From: Hydrogenophaga sp.
GTDB taxonomy: Bacteria; Pseudomonadota; Gammaproteobacteria; Burkholderiales; Burkholderiaceae_C
Direction of reading: 5' to 3'
DNA length: 64,000 bases
Assembly (NCBI GenBank): GCA_030653975.1
Contig: JAURYH010000058.1
Coordinates: forward strand, 1-64,000
Translations under genes and position numbers: made by a program
Part shown: one piece after another, positions 1-8,073 of the stretch
Layout of the letters: each line of letters opens with the position of its first letter
Numbering within the stretch: the first letter of the stretch is position 1
Notes under the pieces: generated by a model
Told to the model about the DNA's origin: nothing
The model's input: only the letters and a program-made list of their open reading frames with translations
The model's database searches: none

Positions 1-297
1 ACGCCTCACGTCGATACCGGTGACTACATCGTCATCATCAACGCGGCCAAAATCCGCGTGACGGGCACCAAAGCCCTCGACAAGATTTACTACCGCCACT
101 CGGGTTACCCCGGTGGTATTTACGCCACCAACTTCCGCGACATGCAGGCCAAGCACCCCGGCCGCGCGATCGAGAAGGCCGTCAAGGGCATGCTGCCCAA
201 GGGTCCTCTGGGCTACGCCATGATCAAGAAGCTCAAGGTGTACGGCGGTGCCGAGCATCCCCACACCGCCCAACAGCCGCAAGTGCTGGACATCTAA
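1..297 (+). CDS. rplM: 50S ribosomal protein L13 (5' truncated)
   Basis: L13 is an early-assembling protein of the large ribosomal subunit that binds 23S rRNA. The reading frame is open from the first base and ends in TAA at 295-297, giving 98 C-terminal residues. L13 is normally about 142 residues, so roughly 44 N-terminal residues lie outside the window. Visible family motifs are [27 protein letters not shown] and the [12 protein letters not shown] segment. rpsI follows after 12 bases, the usual L13-S9 operon. The identification is secure; only the start is missing. Confidence 0.97.
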   Translation, partial: TPHVDTGDYIVIINAAKIRVTGTKALDKIYYRHSGYPGGIYATNFRDMQAKHPGRAIEKAVKGMLPKGPLGYAMIKKLKVYGGAEHPHTAQQPQVLDI

Positions 298-309
298 AGG
301 AGCCTCAAG

Positions 310-702
310 ATGATTGGTGAATGGAACAATGGCACCGGCCGTCGCAAATCCAGCGTCGCCCGTGTGTTTCTGAAAAAAGGCTCCGGTCAGATCGTGGTCA
401 ACGGCAAGGACATCCAGTCCTATTTCGGCCGTGAAACCTCGATCATGATCGCCAAGCAGCCGCTGATGCTGACCAACCACGCCGAAACCTTCGACGTGAT
501 GGTCAACGTGCACGGTGGCGGCGAGTCCGGCCAGGCCGGTGCGGTGCGCCACGGCATCACCCGCGCCCTGATCGACTACGACGCAACGCTCAAGCCGAGC
601 CTGTCGCAAGCCGGCTTCGTCACGCGCGATGCCCGTGAAGTCGAACGCAAGAAGGTCGGTCTGCGTTCCGCACGCCGCGCCAAGCAGTTCAGCAAGCGCT
701 AA
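310..702 (+). CDS. rpsI: 30S ribosomal protein S9
   Basis: S9 is a small-subunit protein whose C-terminal tail reaches the P-site tRNA. The 130-residue length is normal for the family. The start ATG has AAAGGAG about 8 bases upstream. Recognisable blocks are [14 protein letters not shown] near the N-terminus, [17 protein letters not shown] in the middle, and the basic tail [17 protein letters not shown] that ends in the conserved SKR. It is co-transcribed with rplM and followed by an intrinsic terminator. Confidence 0.98.
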   Translation: MIGEWNNGTGRRKSSVARVFLKKGSGQIVVNGKDIQSYFGRETSIMIAKQPLMLTNHAETFDVMVNVHGGGESGQAGAVRHGITRALIDYDATLKPSLSQAGFVTRDAREVERKKVGLRSARRAKQFSKR

Positions 703-721
703 AGCGCCTGGCTCCTGCCGC

Positions 722-757
722 AAAAGCCGCCTGCAAGCTTGTCTTGGGGCGGTTTTT
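722..757 (+). terminator. Intrinsic terminator of rplM-rpsI
   Basis: An A-rich arm 722-731 pairs with 748-757 (core CCGCC/GGCGG extended by A-U pairs and one G-U), loop 732-747, and the 3' arm ends in five T residues. It begins 20 bases after the rpsI stop. Confidence 0.75.
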
Positions 758-811
758 GCATTTGGGGGTCGGGTGGTGTGGATGCCCACGTTCCCTTCGA
801 AAGGTGACTGA

Positions 812-1519
812 ATGAGGTTGCGCCTCCTGAGACGAAGGCTCACGGTCAGCGCGCCCCGGGTGTCGGTGCGCAGCGCCATGCCCTGGCCGTTCCGCTGGCT
901 GCTGGGTGCCGTGGTGCTCGGCTTTTCGGGCGCACTGGCGCTCTGGGCTTTCGAGGTGGGCAAAGACATCGCCGGGCTGGACCGCAATGCCAAACAGGAG
1001 CTGGAGCGCCTGCGCAACGAGGTGCAGGATCTGCGTGCCGAACTGGGCCGGGCGCAGTTCATCGCCAACACCTCGGAAAGCCTGCTGACGGCGGAGAAGG
1101 CGGCCCAGGAGCAACTGGTGCAGCAGATTCGCCAACTGGAGGCGGACAACCAGGTGCTGCGCAGCGACCTGGGATTCTTCGAGCGCCTGATCCCGGGATC
1201 GGGGAGCGGCGCACTGAACATTCGCGGCCTGCAGGTCGATCGCCTGGCGCAGAACCAGCTCAAGTGGCAGGTGCTGTTGATCCAGGCCACCAAGAACGCT
1301 CCCGAGGTCAGGGGCATCCTGGAGGTGACTTTTGCCGGCACGCTGGAAGGCAAACCCTGGTCGGCCGTTCAGGCGCCGTCGCCGCAACCGGTGCTGATCA
1401 AGGGCTACCTGCGCCAGGAAGGGCTGGTGAACGTTCCCGAACAGGCCGTGGTAAAAACCGTGACTGCAAAAATCCTGCAGGACGGCGCGGTGTTGGCCCT
1501 GCACACCATCAAGCTGTAA
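812..1519 (+). CDS. DUF6776-like single-pass membrane protein with coiled coil
   Basis: The protein has 235 residues and no known function. It has a basic N-terminus, one hydrophobic helix at about residues 28-48 (FRWLLGAVVLGFSGALALWAF), and then a long heptad-rich region at about 55-120 (LERLRNEVQDLRAELGRAQ, ending in QQIRQLEADNQVLRSDLGFFE), which should form a coiled coil. A beta-rich C-terminal part follows. The topology suggests a cytoplasmic anchor with a periplasmic coiled coil. It lies 24 bases upstream of the bactofilin gene, so the two are probably co-transcribed and may act together in cell-envelope organisation, which is inference. I recall this family as DUF6776; the assignment is from memory. 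Confidence 0.7.
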   Translation: MRLRLLRRRLTVSAPRVSVRSAMPWPFRWLLGAVVLGFSGALALWAFEVGKDIAGLDRNAKQELERLRNEVQDLRAELGRAQFIANTSESLLTAEKAAQEQLVQQIRQLEADNQVLRSDLGFFERLIPGSGSGALNIRGLQVDRLAQNQLKWQVLLIQATKNAPEVRGILEVTFAGTLEGKPWSAVQAPSPQPVLIKGYLRQEGLVNVPEQAVVKTVTAKILQDGAVLALHTIKL

Positions 1520-1543
1520 TCAACTGTCGTTTCGGAGAACTCC

Positions 1544-1942
1544 ATGTTTGGCAAGAAGAAGCAACCCCCCATCAAAAGCCTGATCGCCCATGGAACGCGC
1601 ATCGAAGGCCATGTGTTGTTCCACGACGGACTGCGGGTGGATGGTGAAGTGGTGGGCGACATCCGTGCCAGCGATGAACAGTCCAGCATCCTGGTGATCA
1701 GCGAATCGGCCAGCGTGACCGGCCAGATCCATGCCGACCACGTCATCATCAACGGCAGTGTCAAGGGCCCCGTGTTTGCGTTTGACCTGCTGGAACTGCA
1801 GCCCAAGGCCCGGATCGAGGGCGACGTGTCCTACAAGGCCCTGGAGATGCACCAGGGCGCAACGATCTCGGGTCAGCTCAAACCCATGGCCGCTGGCCTG
1901 GAAGACAAACCCACATTGAAACTGGCGGCAAACAACGGGTGA
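1544..1942 (+). CDS. Bactofilin (polymer-forming cytoskeletal protein)
   Basis: Bactofilins polymerise without nucleotide into filaments that position cell-wall and envelope proteins. The protein is 132 residues. The core at about residues 15-112 shows the short repeating beta-helix pattern ([67 protein letters not shown]), with disordered termini as usual. GGAGAA sits just upstream of the ATG. It is the second gene of a pair with the coiled-coil membrane protein. Confidence 0.92.
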   Translation: MFGKKKQPPIKSLIAHGTRIEGHVLFHDGLRVDGEVVGDIRASDEQSSILVISESASVTGQIHADHVIINGSVKGPVFAFDLLELQPKARIEGDVSYKALEMHQGATISGQLKPMAAGLEDKPTLKLAANNG

Positions 1943-1960
1943 GCGCAAACCCGAGCGATT

Positions 1961-2026
1961 TGCTATAGCATTCCATCAGACGTGGACGAATGGCGTCCAC
2001 CAGCCGTGTTCCGGGAGCACCCGGAA
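1961..2026 (+). promoter_or_regulatory. erpA promoter with two hairpins in the leader
   Basis: TGCTATAGC at 1961-1969 fits an extended -10 element; no good -35 is visible. Downstream are two perfect inverted repeats: GTGGACG/CGTCCAC (1982-2000, 5-base loop) and TTCCGGG/CCCGGAA (2009-2026, 4-base loop). They would fold in the 5' leader of erpA, or act as protein sites. I do not recognise an IscR-type site here. Confidence 0.5.
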
Positions 2027-2054
2027 GCGGCTCAGCCCTATGTCAGGACACCCC

Positions 2055-2420
2055 ATGAGCGCAGTTGCAGAAAACATCCAGACCGACATGCCAGCACCGC
2101 TGGTCTTCACCGACAGCGCCGCGGCCAAAGTGGCCGAGCTGGTGGCCGAAGAGGGCAACCCGGAACTCAAGCTGCGCGTGTTTGTGCAGGGCGGTGGCTG
2201 CTCGGGTTTCCAGTACGGCTTCACCTTCGATGAGGTGGTCAACGAAGACGACACCACCATGACGAAAAACGGTGTGTCGCTCTTGATCGATGCCATGAGC
2301 TACCAGTACCTGGTCGGCGCCGAGATCGACTACAAGGAAGACTTGGAAGGTGCCCAGTTCGTCATCAAGAACCCCAATGCCTCGACCACCTGTGGTTGTG
2401 GCTCCAGCTTCAGCGTCTGA
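2055..2420 (+). CDS. erpA: Iron-sulfur cluster insertion protein ErpA
   Basis: ErpA is an A-type carrier that hands Fe-S clusters to apo-enzymes, including those of isoprenoid synthesis and respiration. The start at 2055 is preferred over the in-frame ATG at 2040 because AGGA ends 7 bases before it; this gives 121 residues. The three cluster-binding cysteines are present: one in [14 protein letters not shown] and two in the C-terminal TTCGCGSSF. The gene stands alone between the bactofilin gene and a convergent gene, and its leader contains two hairpins. No isc or suf operon is in the window. Confidence 0.95.
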   Translation: MSAVAENIQTDMPAPLVFTDSAAAKVAELVAEEGNPELKLRVFVQGGGCSGFQYGFTFDEVVNEDDTTMTKNGVSLLIDAMSYQYLVGAEIDYKEDLEGAQFVIKNPNASTTCGCGSSFSV

Positions 2421-2458
2421 TCGGGCGCAGTCGCAGCGCCCGGCGCTGCCCGGCCAAC

Positions 2459-2490
2459 AAAAAGCCCCGTCCATTTGACGGGGCTTTTTT
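2459..2490. terminator. Bidirectional intrinsic terminator
   Basis: Arms 2459-2471 and 2477-2489 (AAAAAGCCCCGTC/GACGGGGCTTTTT) form a 13-bp stem with a 5-base loop. Six T residues follow on the plus strand and A residues precede it for the opposite strand. It separates erpA from the convergent gene ending at 2509. Confidence 0.9.
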
Positions 2491-2508
2491 GTGGGTGTGA
2501 CCCGGACT

Positions 2509-3153
2509 TCAGCGCCAGTTGCGGTCCCATTGTTCGTTGTCACGATCCCGGCGGTGACCGCGGTACACCTCCGGATACTGGCGCGTGCCGCCGATGTAAA
2601 CCACCTCGGGTGCCGCCGGGGGAGCCGGGCGGTATTGCATTTGCTGGCGCGGCGCGGGCGCGGTGATGACGGGTTGCACGTTCACATGGAAGTAGCGCCC
2701 CGGTTCTTCGGGCATCTGCACGTTGTAGCGACGGCCGGCGTACTCGTACACCACGTCGTAAGCCACGGTCTGGTTCTCATAGAAGGTCTGGGTGCTGCAC
2801 TGCTGCACGGTCTGCGTGCGGGGCTGTCCGCCGCCTTCGATGTGGTTGCCGAGCACGGCACCGCCGAACAGGCCGATGGCCGTGGCCACCGCGCGGCCGC
2901 TGCCACCGCCGATGGCGTTGCCCATGGCACCGCCGGCGATGCCACCGATCAGCGCTCCGGCGCCCGACTTGTGGCCGGGCACGGTCACCGTCTGGTTCTG
3001 GCACACCTCGCGCGGTGTGGCCACCTGCTGGATGATGGGTTGGCTGCTGAGCACACGGGCGCGTTCATCCTGGGCCTGGACGGCACCGGCGCCTGCGAGG
3101 GCGATCACACCGGTGAGGACGGGAAGGAGGACGGAACGGTCAGGGGATTTCAT
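2509..3153 (-). CDS. Glycine zipper 2TM domain envelope protein
   Basis: The protein has 214 residues. The start at 3153 has AGGAGC a few bases upstream and gives a clear signal peptide (VLLPVLTGVIALAGAGAVQA, cleavage before QDE). At about residues 63-105 lies a glycine-zipper segment (GALIGGIAGGAMGNAIGGG, AVATAIGLFGGAVLG) as in Rickettsia 17 kDa-type and YmgG-like proteins, which insert into or associate with the outer membrane. A pair of cysteines (VCQNQTV and QQCSTQTFYENQ) follows, and the C-terminus is Pro- and Arg-rich. There is no lipobox, so it is probably not a lipoprotein. The physiological role is unknown. Confidence 0.8.
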   Translation of the reverse strand: MKSPDRSVLLPVLTGVIALAGAGAVQAQDERARVLSSQPIIQQVATPREVCQNQTVTVPGHKSGAGALIGGIAGGAMGNAIGGGSGRAVATAIGLFGGAVLGNHIEGGGQPRTQTVQQCSTQTFYENQTVAYDVVYEYAGRRYNVQMPEEPGRYFHVNVQPVITAPAPRQQMQYRPAPPAAPEVVYIGGTRQYPEVYRGHRRDRDNEQWDRNWR

Positions 3154-3257
3154 GGAAAGCTCCTTGGTTGAAGAGCCTCCATCGTGCGGGGTTTGTGTCA
3201 AGCCGACTTGGCGCCTGTGTAAAGCCGCCGCCAGACCTGTAACGACTGGTATCGCCT

Positions 3258-5090
3258 TCACCCTTCCGCGGGTATCCCGAGCAGATCGCGCGCCAGCGCT
3301 TCGGCCACCTTGATGCCGTCCACGCCGGCGGAGAGGATGCCGCCGGCATAGCCCGCACCCTCGCCCGCCGGGTACAGGCCCCGGGTGTTCAGGCTCTGAC
3401 AGTCCGTCCCGCGCGTGATGCGCAACGGCGACGAGGTGCGCGTTTCCACGCCGGTGAGCACGGCATCGGCCATGTCGTAGCCCTTGATCTTGCGGCCAAA
3501 CACGGGGATGGCTTCGCGCATGGCCTCGATGGCGTAGGCGGGCAGGGCAGGCGAGAGGTCGCCCAGCTTCACACCCGGCTTGTACGAAGGATCCACCGTG
3601 CCCAGCGCCGTGGACGGATTCTGTGACACGAAATCGCCCACCAGCTGACCGGGTGCTTCGTAAGTGCCGCCGCCGAGCTCGTAAGCCCGGGCTTCCAGCT
3701 GGCGTTGCAGCACGATGCCGGCCAGCGGGTGGGTCTGGCCTGACGCGGCCATGGCCTGGGCCTGTGTGGCGTAGCGCGTGCCATCGGTCTCGCCGAAGGC
3801 AGCGGTCCACAGCGGTGTGTCCTGCGGGAACACCTGGGGGAAATCGGCCACGTCGATGCCCACCACCAGGCCGGCGTTGGCGTTGCGCTCGTTGCGCGAA
3901 TATTGGCTCATGCCATTGGTGACCACACGGCCCGGCTCGCTGGTGGCGGCCACCACGGTGCCGCCCGGGCACATGCAGAAGCTGTAGACCGCGCGCCCGT
4001 TCTTCGCGTGGTGCACGAGCTTGTAGTCGGCCGCACCCAGCAGCGGGTGGCCGGCGTGGCGGCCCCAGCGCGCGCGGTCGATCACGCTTTGCGGGTGTTC
4101 GATGCGGAAGCCCACCGAGAACGGCTTGGCTTCGAGGAACACGCCGGCATCGTGCAGCAGCGCGAAAGTGTCGCGCGAGCTGTGGCCCAGCGCGAGCACG
4201 GCGCGGCGCGCCGGCAGTTCGGTGGTTTCGCCGCTGTCCAGATGCAACACGCGCAGGCCGGTGAACTGCTGGCCTGCACCCGCAGGCGCCAGCATGAGCC
4301 CGATCACCTGCTGCTGAAAGCGGATTTCGCCACCCAGCGCGATGATCTTTTCGCGTATCGCCTCGACCACCTTCACCAGCTTGAAGGTGCCGATGTGCGG
4401 ATGCGCCTGGTACAGGATCTCGGGCGGTGCACCCGCGTCCACGAACGCCTGCATCACCTTGCGGCCGAGGAAACGCGGGTCCTTGATCTGGCTGTAGAGC
4501 TTGCCGTCGGAGAACAGGCCGGCGCCGCCCTCGCCGTACTGCACGTTGCTTTGCGGGTTGAGCACCTTCTTGCGCCACAGGCCCCAGGTGTCCTTGGTGC
4601 GCTCGCGCACCGGTTTGCCCCGCTCCAGCACGATGGGCTTCAGGCCCATCTGCGCCAGCGCCAGCGCGGTGAACAGGCCACAGGGACCGAGGCCGACCAC
4701 CACCGGGCGATCGGCCTCATCCGCGGGCCAGCCGGGGGGCGCATGACCCGGTTCGTGCCAGGTCATGTCGGGTGTGGGCTGGATGTGCGGGTTCTTCTCG
4801 TGTTGCGCCAGCAGGCCGGGTTCCAGCGCCGGATCGGCCAGCGTCACGTCCACGATGTACACGGCCAGCAGTTCGGCCTTGCGGGCGTCGAAGCTGCGTT
4901 TGAAGACGTGCAGGTGGGTGATGGCTGCGGAGTCCACGCCGAGGGCCTGGGCCGACAGCCGGGTCAGCGCCACAACGGGGTGCGGCGGCGGGGTGCGGTC
5001 TTCGTCGGTTTCGGCCGGAGCGTCGGCGGCGCGGCGGTGTTCGGCAGGCACCTCGGACAGGGGGAGTTTGAGTTCGGAGAGTCGGATCAT
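3258..5090 (-). CDS. FAD-dependent oxidoreductase (COG2509-like)
   Basis: The protein is a 610-residue flavoprotein. Residues 1-125 form a small N-terminal domain containing the ITHLHVFKRSFDARK segment seen in this family. The dinucleotide-binding fold starts at about 130 (VVVGLGPCGLFTALALAQMG) followed by LERGKPV. A further family block is GEGGAGLFSDGKLYSQIKDP, and the C-terminal TSSPLRITRGTDCQSLNTRGLYPAGEGAGYAGGI is the typical FAD-closing segment. The family is widespread, cytoplasmic and of undefined substrate. It is transcribed toward the glycine-zipper gene, 104 bases away. The family is certain; the reaction is not known. Confidence 0.88.
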   Translation of the reverse strand: MIRLSELKLPLSEVPAEHRRAADAPAETDEDRTPPPHPVVALTRLSAQALGVDSAAITHLHVFKRSFDARKAELLAVYIVDVTLADPALEPGLLAQHEKNPHIQPTPDMTWHEPGHAPPGWPADEADRPVVVGLGPCGLFTALALAQMGLKPIVLERGKPVRERTKDTWGLWRKKVLNPQSNVQYGEGGAGLFSDGKLYSQIKDPRFLGRKVMQAFVDAGAPPEILYQAHPHIGTFKLVKVVEAIREKIIALGGEIRFQQQVIGLMLAPAGAGQQFTGLRVLHLDSGETTELPARRAVLALGHSSRDTFALLHDAGVFLEAKPFSVGFRIEHPQSVIDRARWGRHAGHPLLGAADYKLVHHAKNGRAVYSFCMCPGGTVVAATSEPGRVVTNGMSQYSRNERNANAGLVVGIDVADFPQVFPQDTPLWTAAFGETDGTRYATQAQAMAASGQTHPLAGIVLQRQLEARAYELGGGTYEAPGQLVGDFVSQNPSTALGTVDPSYKPGVKLGDLSPALPAYAIEAMREAIPVFGRKIKGYDMADAVLTGVETRTSSPLRITRGTDCQSLNTRGLYPAGEGAGYAGGILSAGVDGIKVAEALARDLLGIPAEG

Positions 5091-5190
5091 GGTGAAGAGG
5101 GCTTGTGTTTATCAAGCAAGGGGCCCCTATTGTCGTCAAAGCCGGTCACGGCTTTGTGGTGCGCGCGGCCTCGGGCAGGCTGATGTAAAT

Positions 5191-5227
5191 AAACCCGGGT
5201 AAAATAATAAAACCCGTATAAAATAAA
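5191..5227 (+). promoter_or_regulatory. A/T-rich tandem repeat in the DUF2239 gene promoter
   Basis: Two 18-base copies (5191-5208 and 5210-5227) share AAACCCG-xxT-AAAATAA with 15 of 18 identities and a 19-base period. They contain -10-like TAAAAT (5200-5205) and TATAAA (5217-5222), and they abut the start codon at 5232, which has no Shine-Dalgarno sequence. The 19-base spacing is close to two helical turns, so they may be regulator sites as well as promoter elements. Confidence 0.45.
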
Positions 5228-5231
5228 AACC

Positions 5232-5837
5232 ATGAACACCCTCACCGTCGCCACATGCACCGCTTTTCTGGGTCACCGCCGCGTTGCCAGCGGCCCCTAC
5301 GCCGAGGTGGACCAAGCCTTGCGTGCGCTGGACCTGAGTGCCGGAAGCCTGCTGGTGTTTGACGACGCCAGTGGTGCCCTGGTGGACCACCCCTGGCCAG
5401 CCGGCTATGCACCCCCACAGGCCGCCGGCGCTCCACCGGACGAGGCCGAAGCGGCGACCGCTACACAGGGCGTGGGCCGCCCGCGTCTGGGTGTGGTGGC
5501 GCGCGAAGTCACGCTGCTGCCGCGCCACTGGGCGTGGCTCGCACAGCAGCGCGGTGGCGCGTCGGCCGCCCTGCGCCGGCTGGTCGAAGAAGCGCGACGC
5601 AGCCAGGGCGACCAGGAGGCGCAACGCCTGGCCAAGGAGCGGGTCTACCGCTGCATGAGCGCCATCGGCGGTGGTCTGCCCGGCTTCGAGGAGGCTTCGC
5701 GGGCGCTGTTTGCGCAGGATGCCAAGGCCTTCGCCCACCGCACCGCCCACTGGCCCGCCGATGTGCGGAACCACCTCGCCTGGCTGGCACGTGACGCCTT
5801 TTCCGCCACCCCGCTCCCGGCCATCAGCGCCGACTGA
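5232..5837 (+). CDS. DUF2239 family protein
   Basis: The protein is soluble, 201 residues long and of unknown function. Family features are the N-terminal TAFLGHRRVASGPYAEV, a central LLVFDDASGALVD, and the conserved GRPRLGVVAREVTLLPRHWAWLAQQRGGASAALRRLVEEARR block at about 77-125, followed by a helical region. The conserved block resembles a small DNA-binding-like region, but I cannot assign a function. It has its own AT-rich promoter and lies 44 bases upstream of the MATE gene, which it may share a transcript with. Confidence 0.85.
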   Translation: MNTLTVATCTAFLGHRRVASGPYAEVDQALRALDLSAGSLLVFDDASGALVDHPWPAGYAPPQAAGAPPDEAEAATATQGVGRPRLGVVAREVTLLPRHWAWLAQQRGGASAALRRLVEEARRSQGDQEAQRLAKERVYRCMSAIGGGLPGFEEASRALFAQDAKAFAHRTAHWPADVRNHLAWLARDAFSATPLPAISAD

Positions 5838-5881
5838 GCGCCACCGATCCAACCATCCCCCCGTTTTCAGCGTTCCGATCC

Positions 5882-7246
5882 ATGCCACCCCATTCTTCCG
5901 GCCCGTCAAAACCCCTCTGGCGCATCTACCTGGTGTTTCTCGCGCCCATGGTGCTGTCCAACTTCCTGCAGAGCCTCTCGGGCACGCTCAACGGCATCTT
6001 CATCGGCCAGATGCTCGGTACGCACGCGCTGGCGGCGGTGTCGGGCATGTTCCCGATCTTCTTTTTCTTCATCTCCCTGGTGATCGGCCTGGGCGCGGGC
6101 GCGTCGGTGCTGATCGGTCAGGCCTGGGGCGCGCGCGAACCCGAGAAGGTCAAGGCCATCGCGGGTTCGGCGCTGGCGCTGGGAGCGCTGATCGGCATCG
6201 TGGCGGCGCTGCTGGGCAGCGTGTTTGCGCGCGAAGGCATGCAACTGCTGGGCACGCCGGCCGACGTGATCGACGATGCCACGGCTTACGCGCGGGTGAT
6301 GATGTTGCTGATGCCGCTGCTGCTGGTGGTCATTCTCTACACGCAGCTGCTGCGCGGCGTGAGCGACACCGTGACGCCGCTGCTGGCCTTGCTGCTGTCC
6401 ACCGGGGTGGGCCTGGTGCTGACACCGGCCTTGATCAAAGGCTGGCTGGGACTGCCGCCCATGGGCATCCAGAGCGCGGCGCTGGCCGGCTTGGTGTCAC
6501 AGGCGGCGTCGCTGGGCTTCCTGGTCTGGCGCCTGCGACGCAAGCGCAGCGTGCTCGCGCCCGACCGGTTGTTGCTCAAGTCCCTGCGGCTGGACGGCAA
6601 GATCCTGGTCCAGGTGATGCGCATCGGTCTGCCCACGGGGCTGCAGATGGTGGTGATCTCGATCTCCGAGCTGGTGATCCTGTCGCTGGTCAACGGCCAT
6701 GGCTCGCAAGCCACGGCGGCCTACGGCGCGGTGACGCAGATCGTCAACTACGTGCAGTTCCCCGCGCTGTCCATTGCCATCACCGCGTCCATCCTCGGCG
6801 CGCAGGCCATCGGCGCGGGCCGGGTGGAGCGCCTGGGCGCCATCCTGCGCACAGGGCTGTGGATGAACGTGTGCGTGACCGGCTCGCTGGTGCTGCTGGG
6901 CTACGCGCTTTCAAACTGGTTGCTGGGCCTGTTCATCACGCAGCCCGAAGTGCTGGCGCAGGCCGAGCACCTGCTGCACATCATGTTGTGGAGCATGCTG
7001 CTGTTCGGCTTCCAGTCGGTGGTGGGCGGCATCATGCGCGCCAGCGGCGTGGTGCTGGTGCCGGTGGCGATCTCCATCGCCTGCATCCTGGTGGTGCAGC
7101 TGCCGGTGGCCTACGGGCTGAACCAGCGCTTCGGGCTGGAGGGCGTGTGGATGGCGTTCCCGGTGACCTACGCGGCCATGCTGGCGCTGCAGACCGGCTA
7201 CCACCAGCTGGTGTGGCGCTTCAAGAAGATCGAGCGTCTCGTTTGA
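5882..7246 (+). CDS. MATE family efflux transporter
   Basis: The protein is an inner-membrane multidrug/toxin extrusion transporter, 454 residues, normal for the family, with about 12 hydrophobic segments in two similar halves. Family markers are the N-terminal PMVLSNFLQSLSGTLNGIFIGQMLG, the GLGAGASVLIGQAWGA loop after helix 2, and the matching second-half GLPTGLQMVVISISELVILSLVNGHGSQATAAYGAV. It would use a proton or sodium gradient to expel cationic compounds; the substrate cannot be told from sequence. The start has no strong ribosome-binding site. It is followed by rnpB on the same strand. Confidence 0.93.
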   Translation: MPPHSSGPSKPLWRIYLVFLAPMVLSNFLQSLSGTLNGIFIGQMLGTHALAAVSGMFPIFFFFISLVIGLGAGASVLIGQAWGAREPEKVKAIAGSALALGALIGIVAALLGSVFAREGMQLLGTPADVIDDATAYARVMMLLMPLLLVVILYTQLLRGVSDTVTPLLALLLSTGVGLVLTPALIKGWLGLPPMGIQSAALAGLVSQAASLGFLVWRLRRKRSVLAPDRLLLKSLRLDGKILVQVMRIGLPTGLQMVVISISELVILSLVNGHGSQATAAYGAVTQIVNYVQFPALSIAITASILGAQAIGAGRVERLGAILRTGLWMNVCVTGSLVLLGYALSNWLLGLFITQPEVLAQAEHLLHIMLWSMLLFGFQSVVGGIMRASGVVLVPVAISIACILVVQLPVAYGLNQRFGLEGVWMAFPVTYAAMLALQTGYHQLVWRFKKIERLV

Positions 7247-7323
7247 TGCCGCTTGTAAGGTGAAAAGGATTCGCCGCCGGGCCGCCCAAGGCGGGAACCC
7301 GCTTGGGGGTGGATAATCGAGGC

Positions 7324-7702
7324 GTGAAGCGCGCTAGGCCGTCGCTGGCACAGCCCGCAAGGGAACCCGAAAGGGAGTGCTGGAGGAACGTCCGGACTGC
7401 ACAGGACAGCGTAGGAGGTAACACCTCTCCACCGACAAGCCGCAAGGCCCTAAGGTGAGGATCAGAGCAACAGAGACGAGCCGCTTCAGTGCGGGTGAAA
7501 CGGGCAATCTCTACGCGCAGCAATACCAAATAGGCCAGCCTGAGGCGACACGGTTCGCCGTGTTGTTGATCCTCGTGGTTCCGCGAGGAGAGCTGGCGGG
7601 TAGGTAGCACCGAGCCGGGTGGGTGACCCCCGGCCCAGATGAATGACGGTCACGTTCAGGGCAACCTGGGCGCACAAAATCCGGCGTATCGGCGCGCTTC
7701 AC
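7324..7702 (+). ncRNA. rnpB: RNase P RNA, bacterial type A
   Basis: This is the catalytic RNA that trims tRNA 5' leaders. The ends pair as helix P1: GTGAAGCGCG at 7324-7333 with CGCGCTTCAC at 7693-7702. The conserved core is present: GAGGAACGTCCGGACTGC at 7383-7400, AGAGCAACAGAGACGAGCCG in the J11/12 region, CAATACCAAATAGG, and GATGAATGACGGTCACG near 7640 on the 3' side of P4. Compared with the usual GGAAAGTCC, base 7389 is C, and its partner in P4 at 7648 is G instead of T, so the pair is kept by covariation. A -10-like GATAAT at 7312-7317 places transcription start near 7324. Ends are accurate to a few bases. Confidence 0.96.
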
Positions 7703-7723
7703 ACTATTTTCGGATCCGGCGGT

Positions 7724-8044
7724 TCAACGGCCGCCGTCCACCAGCCAGCGCACAAAGCGCTCGGCCTCCTCGGCGCTCAGGCGCTCATGGGCCGGCACAC
7801 CGCCAAACAGGTGGTGTTCGCGCAGATGTCCGATCTTTCCGGCAATCTGATCTTCCTGTCCTTTGAGTGGCACGTAGCGGTCGGCCAGCTGTGCGATGGT
7901 CGGCGCCTTGCCACGCGGCGGGGTGCCGTGGCAGGACAGGCAGCCCTTGTCGAGGGCCAGGTTCATGCTGGCCCGCGCAGGCAGGGTTGTCAGCGCAAGG
8001 GCCAGTGCGATCCCCGTCGCGAGGAGGCCTGTGGCGTTTTTCAT
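7724..8044 (-). CDS. Small periplasmic c-type cytochrome
   Basis: The protein has 106 residues with a Sec signal peptide (about 1-26, LLATGIALALALTTLPARA) and one haem-binding CLSCH motif just after the mature N-terminus. A downstream Met in HERLSAEEAERFVRWLV could be out of range, so the sixth haem ligand is not certain. It would carry one haem c in the periplasm as an electron carrier. The start at 8044 is preferred over the ATG at 8059 because GGGAG lies 5 bases upstream. It is 29 bases downstream of the NUDIX-MBL gene on the same strand, with rnpB converging on its 3' end 22 bases away. Confidence 0.85.
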   Translation of the reverse strand: MKNATGLLATGIALALALTTLPARASMNLALDKGCLSCHGTPPRGKAPTIAQLADRYVPLKGQEDQIAGKIGHLREHHLFGGVPAHERLSAEEAERFVRWLVDGGR

Positions 8045-8073
8045 GCGTACTCCCTGCATGGGTGCCACTGCGG

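Noticed and set aside
3903-5183. Long plus-strand open frame opposite the FAD oxidoreductase
   Set aside because: It is the complement of a clearly recognised gene, has His/Arg/Gly-rich composition typical of antisense frames in high-GC DNA, and no family motif.
7247-7323. tRNA gene near rnpB
   Set aside because: No cloverleaf, TTC-like T-loop or CCA end is visible; the structure belongs to the RNase P promoter and 5' end.
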